A DNA stretch of 64,000 nucleotides from Siphonodentalium dalli (lineage: Eukaryota; Mollusca; Scaphopoda; Gadilida; Siphonodentaliidae): positions 120,845,989-120,909,988 of the forward strand of contig CP136068.1 of assembly GCA_032622095.1 (NCBI GenBank), given 5' to 3'. Position 1 is the first letter of the stretch. Each line of letters begins with the position of its first letter. Below the pieces are notes generated by a model. The model ran no database searches and was not told where the DNA came from. It saw only the letters and a list, made by a program, of their open reading frames with translations. Made by a program: the position numbers and the translations under genes. Positions 11,684 to 22,049 of this stretch are shown here, piece after piece.

Positions 11684-12575
11684 ACTAGCCGATGAGCCCG
11701 ACGTTGTCCGGGCTATTCAAAACCAAAATTTCAAGTCGATAGCTCCACCCGTTTCCGAGATCTGGTCTGCGCATGCGCGAAGCTGGCGTCGCACGGGCTC
11801 GGCGACCCGATACAATTTGTACCCGGCGCAAGATACATTCACATAGCAAATTTCATGTCGATAGCTCCACCCGTTTCCGAGATCTCGTCTGCGCATGCGC
11901 TGCACGGGCGTCGCACGGGCTCGCCAATACGACAACGACCACCGCCTGGTCAAACTACACACACGTAACAGGTTTCGTCCCGATCGGTCGAGAAAGTAGA
12001 TTTGTATAAAGGACAGACAGACAGACAGACAAACATACAGACAGATTGTTTCAAAATATATAAGAGACTAGCCGATGAGCCCGACGTTGTCCGTGCTAAA
12101 AACAAAATTTCAAGTCGATAGCTCTACCCGTTTCCGAGATCTGGTCTGCGCATGCGCGAAGCTGGCGTCGCACGGGCTCGGCGACCCGATAAAATTCGTA
12201 TCCGGGGCAAGATACATTCACATAGCAAATTTCAAGTCGATAGCTCCACCCGTTTCCGAGATCTCGTCTGCGCATGCGCGAAGCTGGTGTCGCACGGGCT
12301 CGGCGATCCGATAAAATTCGTATCCGGGGCAAGAGACATTCACATAGCAAATTTCAAGTCGATAGCTCCACCCGTTTCCGAGATCTCGTCTGCGCATGCG
12401 CGAAGCGGGCGCCGCACGGGCTCGCCAATACGACAACGTTCACCGCCTGGTCAAACTACACACACGTACCAAGTTTCGTCCCGATCTGTCGAGAATCGTA
12501 GATTTGTATAAATGACAGACAGACAGACAAACAAACAAACAAACAAACATACATACAGACAGAGGTCTTCAAAAT
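11684..12575 (+). mobile_element. Two core-repeat elements, family iii, in tandem
   Basis: Each starts at CTAGCCGATGAGCCCGACGT (about 11,686 and 12,067). Each holds monomers of ~122 bp with AAGTCGATAGCTCCACCCGT, TTCCGAGATC, TGCGCATGCGC and CGCACGGGCTCG (two units in the first, three in the second). Each closes with a unique 3' part (CACCGCCTGGTCAAACTACA, then CACACGTA), a GACAGACA tract and TTCAAAATATAT. The GC-rich core gives overlapping open frames on both strands that I treat as artefacts. The CTAGCCGATGAGCCCG start resembles, from memory, CTAG-initiated repeats common in invertebrates; this was not verified. Confidence 0.8.
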
Positions 12576-12579
12576 ATAT

Positions 12580-13049
12580 ATGATATTATTTGCAGCCCTG
12601 CTCGTTGACAGACTCATTTCCGCGTGTGTATTCGCAATTAATTCGGTCCGAAATTGATTCGATCCCGGCAATAATGTAGATCTATAAATATTTACATATT
12701 CATAATTGAAGATGACATATACTGTCTGACTGCTATTATAAATCAGAGCACATTATACACATGGAAATCAACAACTTATTGTCCAAACTTATAATCGCAT
12801 TCAATATTCTATCAACGAAACTTCGGTATGCCATTTTAATCCTTTCTATACTAACACCAGTACTTATATTCAGTTTTGAAAGTGTTAATATATAACATCC
12901 GTAATGATAATTTACTAACGCAAACAGGGACGTGACAACAGGGGGTTGGGGAGTCTGTTTCACCCCCAACTTTGGCCAAAATCTTCAACAATTTTTTTTG
13001 GACCGAAATGACCATCGATTGGACATTTTTCGACGATAGGTTGGAAATT
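12580..13049. other. Unannotated stretch
   Basis: No gene seen. GGACATTTTTCGACG and GGTTGGAAATTTC near its right end resemble phrases around 13,450 and 41,850, probably belonging to the F/G repeat complex. Confidence 0.35.
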
Positions 13050-13255
13050 TCTAACAATTAAACGCCCACTTAATTTTCGAACCCTCAGATAATTTTATAT
13101 AAAATACATGCCATATTATATACCATTTGAAAGAGGAAGCTCGAAATCTTATTATCAACTTATTCGGTGTAATTGAATAGAGTTATTCCCCTTCCATTGA
13201 AAATACATTTTTAGTTGAAATTCTGTTGCATTCTGGGAGCCTTAACGGGAGAAAT
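13050..13255 (-). repeat. Dispersed repeat G, inverted copy
   Basis: The reverse complement runs CCAGAATGCAACAGAATT, CAATGGAAGGGGAATAACTC, AGCTTCCTCTTTCAAATGG, ATATGGCATGTATTTTATAT and GAAAATTAAGTGGGC. It matches 33,540-33,830. This copy is complete at both recognisable edges and stands free of core family i. Confidence 0.7.
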
Positions 13256-13814
13256 CTTTCTATGATTTCACCTGTTTTCTATTTCTCGCTATGGGCATCT
13301 TCTGAGACACAGACGTTTCAAATGTTGATCAAGTATAGTATTTTAATAAAATTTTATGGCATAGCTTGTTATTAAAGCCGTATATCAAGGCACTATAACA
13401 AAAATAATCGGTGACTCGAAAATTAAATGCGCATTTGAAAGGTTTGAGATACCAGATGGACATTTCCAACCAATGGAGGCGCAAATGGTATTTCCTGGTC
13501 TTGGAACTGTCGGTCTGGTACTAGGGTAGTACTATCACTTCGAAATTCCAAGTTGGAAATCCTTCAACGGAGACTTTTGTATATTAAACCAGTCACGTCC
13601 CGGGACGCTAATCTTTCACCTTTGGATAATAGTTATCATTTCTGTTTATTGTGGCGATATCCAACTCAAAGGTTGAACAAAACAGTTAATATCAATTATA
13701 CACTAATTGTTCTCTGATAGCAATCGTTTTAAAATCGATAATCCTCGATCAAAGTTTATTGTCTCGTTTTGATTTATTAGTTGCCATTTTAGTCAAGTAC
13801 TCGAACATTTAAAC
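13256..13814. other. Unannotated stretch
   Basis: No gene recognised. GTGACTCGAAAATTAAATGC at about 13,410 echoes the end of repeat G. Confidence 0.3.
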
Positions 13815-13890
13815 GAGAGGCCGGCAACGATCGGCAAATGTTTAACCCTTTCTTTACTAAATGGATTATCCCACTCAGTTATAAATGTGA
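13815..13890 (+). repeat. TTAACCC-linked hairpin repeat (two copies)
   Basis: ACGAGAGGCCGGCAACGATC, GGCAAATG, then TTTAACCCTTTCTTTACTAA. The first part recurs at 48,503-48,537 (GAGAGGCCGATCACGATCGG, CAGATG, TTAACCC), where GCCGATC/GATCGGC pair. The second part resembles 28,285 (TTAACCCGTTGTTACTGAAT, then TGACTATCCCA). These are likely edges of further TTAACCC-ended elements. Confidence 0.4.
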
Positions 13891-13897
13891 CGTTAAG

Positions 13898-14015
13898 CCA
13901 ATGCATTCTCTTATATATGCGAGGCGACCTATGGTCGACTCGCATATATAAGAGAATGCATTGGCACAGGGTAAAAAAATCCCGACTTCCGACTGGATTT
14001 GATATGGCGGGTCAC
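13898..14015 (-). mobile_element. E2 element, solo right half
   Basis: A perfect-length (67-bp) palindrome cassette at 13,898-13,964 in the right-hand orientation is followed by CACAGGGTAAAAAAATCCCG, ACTTCCGACTGG and the E2 terminus GATATGGCGGGTCAC. Nothing of the left half is present, so the break lies exactly at the cassette edge (GACGTTAAG then CCAATGC). Confidence 0.8.
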
Positions 14016-14224
14016 ATATAGAGAATCTCTAACGAGTCGCAATTCTATACGAAATGTATTAACCAAGTGCACTAAATTCGATTCGAGCCGAGCTTTAGCA
14101 AGACTCAGATAATGTTCCTTCATTAGGGAAATTAACCGTTATTTTTAGCTTTATTGACAATTACGTTAGGTAATGATGACTATATATAAATGTTGTTGTT
14201 GTTGTTGTTGCTGAGAAATTATAA

Positions 14225-14600
14225 GACGATGGCAAACATGACGGTGATTGCGATAATGTTGATTACAATGATGACGAGGTATATATGACGATGACACTGC
14301 TGGATGTTTTTGTTAATGGTGATGTTCGCGATGACGATGTCGATGCACATAATGATAGTGTTGACGATGATGAAAATGATTAATGTAATGATGGTGATGA
14401 TGATGATGATGATGATGGCGACGAGGTATTATGTTGTTGATGCCGATAATGTGATGATGAACGAATAGACGCAGAGCGGGAGGTCGCTGTGCATATCGTG
14501 TACATAAAATTACCTTCCTTCTATCATTTTGTTGTATATACACTATTTTTCTCAATATCCTGTAATGTGTGTATATATGGATCAGAGAATAAAGCATATA
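14225..14600 (+). repeat. GAT microsatellite with linked flank, locus 2
   Basis: Interrupted (GAT)n to about 14,470, then a flank (CCTTCCTTCTATCATTTTG, TTTCTCAATATCCTG, GATCAGAGAATAAAGC). In reverse this matches 37,350-37,440 (GCTTTATTCTCTGATCCA, CAGGATATTGAGAAAATAG, TGATAGAAGGAAGG). Confidence 0.75.
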
Positions 14601-15039
14601 TAGATCGAATTTTAGTGGACGGTGTTAATAAATTTCGTATAGAATTGCTACGAATTTTAGATCCATTTTAGCACATAATCACATGTTAGCAATGAACAAC
14701 GATCCCAAAACGGCCGGGGGTTAAACACATTTAATATTGATTTCAGATATCACAACCAAATAGGAAGTAAAGATACCTTCAAGAAAAAATATAGTTCCTT
14801 TTTAAATGTGTCTTGTCATGTTGACAAAATTGTTCAACCACCCTTATCACCCATGTTTATCTCAGTCAACCAACACTAAATAACCCAATACAAATTGAAT
14901 ATCATAATTATATTCCAATTAACATAATAATAAAGTTCCGGCATTGACATCTACGCCAATGTGCTAAGCTCTTACGTCACTGTGCGTGCCGATAATACAC
15001 GTGTCTTACTAAAAATATGACGCTGGGTTTAGGGGCTAA
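14601..15039. other. Unannotated stretch
   Basis: No gene, RNA or repeat recognised; AT-rich. Confidence 0.4.
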
Positions 15040-15245
15040 TTATTTGATAAAAGTGTATTTTGGAATGTTCTGTTATTCAGTCGAATGGTTGTTCGGGAAA
15101 CTGAGCGGACGAAATTATAATACAAGTGCAGAATGATTCCTAGTTCGTTGGTGGGAAGACGGACGCGCGGACGGACGACGGACGGACGGACAAGCTGACT
15201 CCAGTATACCCCCCTAACTTCGTTGCGGGGGGGGTATAACAACTA
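15040..15245 (+). mobile_element. Core-repeat-type element, tail only (family v)
   Basis: A GGACGGACGACGGACGG tract (15,165-15,192) is followed by a terminal hairpin, AGTATACCCCCC / GGGGGGTATA with TAACTTCGTTGC between, then ACAACTAA. There are no core monomers upstream, so this is a 5'-truncated or monomer-free relative of families i-iv. Confidence 0.6.
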
Positions 15246-15592
15246 AAACTGAGATAACCCTTATATACAACATGTGAAGAATATTGAAAACTGTTTAGTG
15301 TAGCATCAGTTAGCACGAGATTCCAATAATTGAGAGGATTATATTGATAAACTACTAACGTCGCCCGTCAAGCACCCACATACTATAACACTATACACGC
15401 GACAGGAAAATAAAAAATATCCAGTAGTGAGACAGCTATGTTCATTTCCAAACGAAGTCCGCGCAACATTCGACAACATTTTTTTTAGGCGCCATTGAAT
15501 CATGAAACACCATACTAAAGCCATTATTGAATGGAACGGTGACATTACTCGTGCTCAACAATGTTCGCTGGAAGTTATGGGGAGTTTAATAA

Positions 15593-15969
15593 CCCTTTAC
15601 CCAACAGAACGACCCTGTGCCAATGCATTCTCTTATATATGCGAGTCGACAATATGTCGCCTCGCATATATAAGAGAATGCATTGGCTTAACACATTAAA
15701 AATTATAAAATTGTTAAAGAATGTAAGAATATTTTTTTTAGGCCAATGCATTCTCTTATATATGCGAGGCGACCTATGGTCGACTCGCATATATAAGAGA
15801 ATGCATTGGCACAGGGCATAACTGTAACCATCACAATGTGGTCAATGAGCCGTTTCCAATGATATCCATATTTGTATGGTGTTATTGAGACATACCGAAG
15901 ATATTTTAGGCTGTTGAAGCTTTATTTGGGCGTTTTTGGCCGTTTTTGGCCGGTTTGTTGGGTAAAGGG
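15593..15969 (+). mobile_element. E1 element, copy 1
   Basis: CCCTTTACCCAACAGAACG at the left and TTGTTGGGTAAAGGG at the right form the ends. The right flank is TTAA and the left flank ATAA (one mismatch). Inside are two facing 67-bp palindromes at 15,620-15,686 (left version, with a variant loop CAATATG) and 15,743-15,809 (right version). A spacer CTTAACACATTAAAAATTAT lies between them. Then comes a unique right arm (CATAACTGTAACCATCAC, ATGATATCCATATTTGTATG, GGCTGTTGAAGCTTTATTTG). No coding sequence. A piggyBac-like MITE is the likely class, by TTAA and CCCTT. Confidence 0.85.
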
Positions 15970-15973
15970 TTAA

Positions 15974-17322
15974 CAGATTATAGCTCTATCTATTGGACAC
16001 GATCTCCCAGTCACCTGTCAAGATATTGATATTCATTTGAAATTAGTCAATGAGAGGGAAGTGACGCGACACTCCAACCCCTACCAACACGCACATGTCA
16101 ACATATTGATATTCATTTGACCAAAATTAACAGTCATTGACAAATTGTTAACCGAATACCAACTGCTGAAACTTTTGACTTATTATTCCAATTGTTAATT
16201 TCACTCGTCCCATAACTCGCGGAGAACATTGAGATACAGAAAAAAGTATTTACAAAATTAGTTGATGATAATGATAGTATATACATATTAAAATCGAGAC
16301 GTGACACTCCAACCCCGTATCTTTGCGTGCTTGTCAACATGTTTATATTCATTTGACTAAAATTGACAGTCATTTGACAAATTGTTTACCAATTTCCCGC
16401 CTATTCCGCATAGCGTGACCTCAACTCCAGACAACGGCGATAATCAAAACACAAACAAACTACACGTGGCTATGACCGTGAGAATCTATACGATCGGAAT
16501 ATATCGGACTTAATCAGTGTATATTGAACAAATTCGCAGTCAGAAACAAGCGCTATAATCTAATATACCGGCCAAAATGGCCACAATGAATACAAACTCT
16601 AGCGCAGCAATTAGATAGCTAAAGATTTCCCGGTAGCTTATTGGGGATCGCTCGACCCAAGTCGATAAGCAAAACACTATCGTAATCAATAACGGTATTG
16701 GTTCGATCAACGCTTTTTCTCAGTTGCTATATGACGAACGGGGTAGTCGATTCAGGCATTTCAACAATGCTTTGTCACGAAATATTGACACATTTCTAAG
16801 TTATATGGCGCCCTCTGGAAATAATTGTCAATACTTCGAAATCCTTTACTATGATAGCGTTGTTAATATATGAGTCCTTGTGCCTGTGAATGGGGAATGA
16901 CGTGTGAAATGTAGTGGGAACTGGGCTGGCCTAATTATAGTCTGCCTTTATAATTAGCGGTTTTAAAAAAAATGGCAAAGTCTAAATTATATGTTATTTG
17001 CGTTACTCATCACAGGCAGGCATTGAATTGAACTGAGCCATCCCCGTGTCTCGTTTCATTAGTATTGGTCGATGGGCTATACTGGGTGTTTAGTTTGTAA
17101 TTAGTGTGGCATATAGGGATGCCTTGTGTCAGCACTAAGGTCGCACAGAGAAGGCCAATTTCTACATTGACATGCAGTCACGGCATTCTCTTTCAGAAAC
17201 TTATTCTTCTGAAATTGAAGCTACAGCCTCAAATTTATGGGACACATACAGTAATGCCCAAATGCATATGTCACCACCCCTCCAAGATGCTAACTGGCCT
17301 CTCCATTGGACGATCAGCAGCC
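15974..17322. other. Unannotated stretch with a short direct repeat
   Basis: No gene recognised. A ~110-bp sequence (GACACTCCAACCCC, AACATATTGATATTCATTTG, CAAATTGTTAACC) occurs near 16,066-16,152 and again diverged near 16,302-16,390. The rest is unmatched. Confidence 0.4.
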
Positions 17323-17498
17323 GAAGAACAATTTTCCACTCAACGGGTATCAAGTTCCTCCCCGTCGAAGAACAATTTGTCCCTCCACTTGGATCAAGTG
17401 TACCCCTTTCGAAGAACAATTTGTCACTCAACGGGGTTCAAGTGCCTCCCTGTCGAAGAACATTTTGTCATTTAACATGGATAAAGCGACCTCCTGAT
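17323..17498 (+). repeat. 44-bp minisatellite, four units
   Basis: GAAGAACAATTTGTCCCTCC-type units start at 17,323, 17,367, 17,411 and 17,455, an exact 44-bp period. Units differ by up to a third of their bases, so it is old. Because 44 is not a multiple of three, each unit is read in a new frame, which argues against the overlapping 120-codon frames being genes. Confidence 0.85.
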
Positions 17499-17913
17499 GG
17501 GGGTGGGATTACCCCTTTTGAATGGGTTGTGAAATAGTCCATATCTGAGATACAGTATGAATTATCTCCCTTTGAATCTCAACACTACATATGGTGCCTA
17601 AAACAATGACTAATTTACAATGAATGCACTTCAGTGGCACCAAACCTTTTCAATTTCCATTTCTGAGCACCTGTGATTTCTGTGACAGGGGAATATTTGG
17701 TCACCTCAGCACCACTTTAATAGCCTTGGCGTTTGTTTCAACAATTAAATATTGTAGCAATGGAGACAGATCTTCAAACCAATGGACACATTAGTACAAT
17801 CAATGGTTTATTATTTGGAACAAAGATGTCCTGATGGCAATTCACAAAGTTCTTTCAAAATCACATTGTTGTCGTTTCAAGATAAATATGTGTTCTGCCA
17901 ACAAAATAATAAG
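17499..17913. other. Unannotated stretch
   Basis: No gene or repeat recognised. Confidence 0.35.
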
Positions 17914-18030
17914 TTAACCCTTTGTATACTAAGTACTCATTGGTGAGTAGTTTCCGTAGCCAATGTTCAGATAAAATTTTCAACAAGTGACCATAATTAT
18001 GCCGTTTGTTGAAATTATTATCTGAACATT
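17914..18030 (+). mobile_element. E8 palindromic element, copy 2
   Basis: Starts TTAACCCTTTGTATACTAAG, then TACTCATTGGTGAGTAG, TTCCGTAGCCAATGTTCAG and an inverted repeat (TTCAGATAAAATTTTCAAC / GTTGAAATTATTATCTGAA). It ends at CATTTCCCAGTC without a TTAA. Compare 790-920 and 28,400-28,500. Confidence 0.6.
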
Positions 18031-18557
18031 TCCCAGTCTTTGTAAAACATACACAAATATGGATACTGAGTGTTATATTTTATATGTCGGTATGTAGTTT
18101 ACCACATGGGCGTGTCGTAAACTAGTAAAATATAAATTAAAAAATATATCAGTTTAAAACGAACGCGCCACTTTAAAAAGTGCACCGATAAACAATACAT
18201 AATTATTTAATAAGGGAGTTCACTTTTCAGATACCTCCTCACTTGTAACGGCCATATCGAGAAAAAGCTACATATATTACATCTATAATATACACAAGCA
18301 ATTCTGGGATAAACTGTTCCAAAACTTCGAAAACAGACGCTGAACATAAACATCACAGAGAGCACCGGCTATAATAGGTATCCCGATGAGAAAATCTATC
18401 ATCGTTTTCAAAGTCAATAAGTATCGATAAAAAAAAAACTCACTCATTTATACCTGTATTACTATCAATAAGCCTATTCACTGTTTCGCGATTTTCAAGA
18501 TGGCCGATGGTTCTATATGGTCCGATTCCTAGCATTTTACCCAATCCACCGGTAAAA
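18031..18557. other. Unannotated stretch
   Basis: No gene or repeat recognised. Confidence 0.35.
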
Positions 18558-19017
18558 GGTCAAAGTTAAGAAGTAGCTTGCATCCATTTGTAAACATTCG
18601 ACAGTGCGAGCATTGTTTTATCAGCATTTTGATGACATAATTTCAGTTATTCTGAGTGCAACTACGGGTTTAAGAATTGTTTTGTGGCCATGTCATCTAC
18701 AGGGTTAGGATCTGGTGGCGATGCGGACATTCAGACGTTTAAGCTATGTTTTGTCAACGAACTTCTCATTATTTACTGATAAATTATAAAATAGCGAGTA
18801 TTTGCGATAAAAAAAATAACGCAAAAACATATATGTGATACACTCAATCCATCTACTGCGCGAAATATACGTATTGTATGTATTCAGGGTGATTGTTTAA
18901 TTAGTTTTATGAAGTTGTCGCACCTGCGAGTCGGTAACAAACTGTTGCTATCTTATTTTGGGAATTTCCAGACTGGAGCCATATGCTAAAAATATATGCT
19001 ACTTCTTAACTTTGACC
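18558..19017. repeat. Exact 20-bp inverted repeat bracketing 420 bp
   Basis: GGTCAAAGTTAAGAAGTAGC at 18,558-18,577 is the exact reverse complement of 18,998-19,017. Beyond these 20 bases only weak similarity continues (CCGG nearby). It could be the ends of a small element, but no target duplication is visible. Confidence 0.55.
18690..18779 (+). CDS. Possible short first exon or small ORF (weak)
   Basis: A 29-codon frame begins MSSTGLGSGGDADIQTFK and stops at TGA. Its base use is less AT-rich than its surroundings and GTGGCC before the ATG is an acceptable start context. Internal GT dinucleotides could serve as a donor site, but none is a strong AGGTAAG type. I recognise no family. It lies inside the 20-bp inverted repeat. 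Most likely it is a chance frame; it is listed because it is one of few with unbiased composition here. Confidence 0.12.
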   Translation: MSSTGLGSGGDADIQTFKLCFVNELLIIY

Positions 19018-19069
19018 TCCGGAGACCAAATGGCGGAATCACCGCGAGTTAGCGAACTTACTTATTGTA

Positions 19070-20135
19070 TTAGTAAAACAATAGGCATTCATCACTACTC
19101 GGTGTCGGTGTGTTGGCATATAGTGGCTATAAAACCATACATTCACTCATTGGACAGTTATAAATATAGGGTAACTATTACAATACCAGGACGAGGTAAT
19201 CTATATAACCACGTGTCACATATGCGAACTTTTCTCTGTAACTATTTGCTCTATTCTCTTGATCCATATAATATGTATGAATATTGAGAAGAGGGATTAT
19301 GTACAAAATATGACAGGAGAGGGAACATACATGTACATATACGTATATATAGAATAGACATCGAGATCCAAATTAACATTGAGTATGGTCAGACCGCATC
19401 ATCATATCATCATCATTGCTGTCGTCGTCATAATCTTCGTCATTGTCGTCCTCATTATCATAACCATCGTCATCGTCATAATAATTAATCAATCAATCAA
19501 ATTTATTTAGGAAGGAATCTGGTCGATACATAGTCCCTACTATAACAACAATCATTTACATTTTAGTCTCAATCTAGTGTTCATACAGGTTTACAGTTTT
19601 CATGTTATCCTTGCACTATTCTGTCTCCTTCGATAAGGTCCTTCGATAGATTCGTGTTGGAAATCTGTCTTGTTTCGCCTTTAGCTCAACTCGAAGTATG
19701 TATTGTTCCGATAATTCTACCTTAGTCATTTAAAAAAAAAAAAAATTATATTTACTTGTAGTTGCTTTGTTTTTCCTTTAAGTTACAACATTTTGAATCA
19801 TGTTTGTCATAGTTAGAGAATTTGTTGTAACTTTCACGGGTCTGTTTTTTGTTCATCTGTTGGTTACCAATTCGTTACCAATTCGTTCAAACGGTATTCA
19901 CAATCAACGGTTGCAACAAACGCAACAACAACCATAACAACAATCGTTGCTTTTTTACCTGTACTACCAGCTACTATTATCATTTGTATACGTAAAATAG
20001 TAGGCATTCCTCACTACTCAGTTTGTTGGCAGAACATATGGCTAAACCATGCATCCATTCATTGGAAACGTAATAAATAAATAGTAACTAATACAAGAGC
20101 AGGACGAGGTGCTCTAACCACGTGTTACATGTGCG
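19070..20135 (+). repeat. Pair of ~140-bp direct repeats
   Basis: About 19,074-19,235 (GGCATTCATCACTACTCGG, TGTTGGCATATAGTGGC, ACCATACATTCACTCATTGG, ACGAGGTAATCTATATAACC, ACGTGTCACATATGCGAAC) recurs at about 19,998-20,140 with roughly 75-80% similarity by eye. The copies are ~0.92 kb apart. The locus-3 ATC microsatellite lies between them. Confidence 0.65.
19245..19482 (-). repeat. ATC microsatellite with linked flank, locus 3
   Basis: The flank (CTATTCTCTTGATCCATATA, ATATTGAGAAGAGGGATTAT, GACAGGAGAGGGAACATAC) precedes imperfect (ATC)n at 19,398-19,482. It is the same arrangement as 28.6 and 37.4 kb and the inverse of 4.7 and 14.3 kb. Confidence 0.7.
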
Positions 20136-20337
20136 AACTCGGTTTAAACTTACACATATGTTATACCCACCCGTCGATATAACAAGTAATATTGACATAA
20201 TATGATAATCATGTTTTGTGATGGAGATATCATGCGGTTGAAAATGTGGCTTGTTAGTATGGCTTCTATGGTGTTGAAGCTCATACCTAGCTGGGATGAA
20301 TTGGTTCATTTATTTTTCAAGGTTTCGTTCACTATAT

Positions 20338-20770
20338 AGGAATCAGGGAGCTAAACGTGTTCCAGAGTCGGGAAGCGAGTGCACCGTGGAATTCGAGAGG
20401 TGGATGTAACTGAAGAATGGCCTTCACCTGATACATGTGACACTTTATTAAAGGATTAAATCTTGTTTATTTGATTTGTACATCATATCTAAACAATCTA
20501 AACTGATGAATTAATGGGGGAATGGATTTTTGTGAGTAGGAAACTATTCAGGGTTTTTCGAGGTAAAATTTGGCTACGGGAATGCCCTGTCGTGCACATT
20601 ATTTGTAAAAGTAAGCACATGACCTATGATTTTTCTTGCATTTTCGTGATCAGCTGCTGTCAATCTATCTGGGTAAACGTCACTGAAGCTGTATACAGGC
20701 TTCAATTCCATGAAGTTGGCTGAAACGTTAACACTGTCTCTATGGGAAACCATTTAGTTCAGTTATTCCT
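20338..20770 (+). mobile_element. 440-bp MITE-like repeat, copy 1
   Basis: Runs from AGGAATCAGGGAGCTAAACG to TAGTTCAGTTATTCCT and is matched along its length by 44,778-45,237 (AGGAATCAGGGAGCTAAATG to TTCAGTGATTCCT). The ends form a short imperfect inverted repeat (AGGAATCA / TGATTCCT in copy 2). The 69-codon frame in this copy is not kept in the other. Confidence 0.75.
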
Positions 20771-20855
20771 ATAACTTCAGTTTGGTTTCGCCGGGTTGAT
20801 AAATGAAACACGCAGGAAGAATCATATGGTTACACTTATTCTTAGAGTGTATGTA

Positions 20856-21310
20856 TGCATCAAGCCTGAGTTTAGTTTGCCTGTCATTTACAGAATGCGG
20901 TCCACAGAGGGTGAATTTAGAGACGCTATCCCGCATAGTGGGCTAGCATAACTAAATTCACCCTCTGGGGACCTCATTCTGCTTAGGCCTCATTTTCTCT
21001 GGAAAAATACAATTTCTATAGAAACTTCTTCACATAGATTCAGTTTCTTTTTTAGTTTAGTATCTCTATATCCCCAAACTGGCAGACGACACACTGCATA
21101 ATCGAGGTTCCCAATGGGTGCACATCACAATATTCACCATTTGAGAACTTCAATCTCAGTCTATGTCTCCCATCGCAGATGCGGCCATGCAGAATGAGGT
21201 CCCCAGAGGGTGAATTTGGTGATGCTAGCCCGCCATGCGGGATAGCGTCACTAAATTCACCATTGGGGACCTCATTCTGCAAATGACAGACACACTATAC
21301 TGATGGCCAT
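20856..21310. mobile_element. D element, copy 1 (double palindrome)
   Basis: Two large palindromes sit near the ends. The left one (about 20,893-20,985) has GGTGAATTTAGAGACGCTAT, CCCGCATAGTGGGC and ACTAAATTCACCCTC. The right one (21,192-21,285) has GGTGAATTTGGTGATGCTAG, CCCGCCATGCGGG and ACTAAATTCACC. Both are flanked by CAGAATGAGG(T)CCCC and its inverse. Outer ends read CTGTCATTTACAGAATG and CATTCTGCAAATGACAG. Copy 2 at 32.46-36.1 kb is split by insertions. Outer boundaries are approximate. Confidence 0.75.
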
Positions 21311-21599
21311 TTTAGACTAACATTTTAATATTCAATACCACAATGCCGTCTATAGTTAGATGTCGTACCGATGCGCCGTACACAGGAACAAAGTTCAAAA
21401 GTTTTAAAATCTGAATTAACATATATTCGATTTATCCCTATTCACACGTAAGTCACTGTGTGAGAGTGCATATGATGTACGAAAGACGTGTAAATGAAGT
21501 GAGCGAGATGTGAGAGAATTAGAAGAATGTAACGTTATCAACAACAGCATGTACCCTGTCTGTATTTACATTCATTCATTGATATCTGTTTATTCCAAT

Positions 21600-21975
21600 A
21601 AAAATCCAAGACATAAATTTCGGTTGATAATGTGATATATCGGGGCCAACGCCCATAAACACCTCATTGTCGCGCAAGTATGCAGAGCTCTCTGAATGCC
21701 CTCATTGTTACAGGTATGTTCCAGTTATTGATCGAGAACATGTGCCATAGTTTTCAACGCGCACAGCACTAATCAACTGTGGTAATGTTAGCATGCAGAC
21801 TTGGGAAAACAGCCAAACCATCCCTGACTCCCAATCCCTGTTAACTTTACGTACGCCTAACCTGACGAGTGGTAACGCCTCGTCACAATCACTAGAATCT
21901 ATATATATAATCCTCACAGAAATCAAACAGTATTCCCAGGAATATTGTTCAAACATTCCAAATGAATAAGCTTGG
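21600..21975 (+). repeat. Tandem duplication, copy 1 (uninterrupted)
   Basis: CAAGACATAAATTTCGGTTG, CACCTCATTGTCGCGCAAGT, TCATTGTTACAGGTATGTTC, CAACTGTGGTAATGTTA and ATTGTTCAAACATTCCAAAT recur in order in 22,050-22,850. At the point where copy 2 carries E1, this copy reads TTCCAGTTATTGATCG without interruption, giving an approximate empty site. Confidence 0.85.
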
Positions 21976-22049
21976 AGGCAAATATAAACTACAGGGACTT
22001 TGGTAATATTTTACAGCTGTATCAATATCCATTACAGATCATTACTGCA

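Noticed and set aside
11717-12511. Overlapping arginine/alanine-rich frames on both strands
   Set aside because: They follow the GC-rich 122-bp core repeat and change frame at unit borders.
15575-15821. Frames recurring with residues like LLYMRVD and RIYKRMHW
   Set aside because: The same peptide appears wherever the 67-bp palindrome occurs, on both strands; it is the cassette translated, not a conserved protein.
17104-17537. Two overlapping ~120-codon frames
   Set aside because: They run through a 44-bp minisatellite, which shifts frame each unit; no domain recognised.
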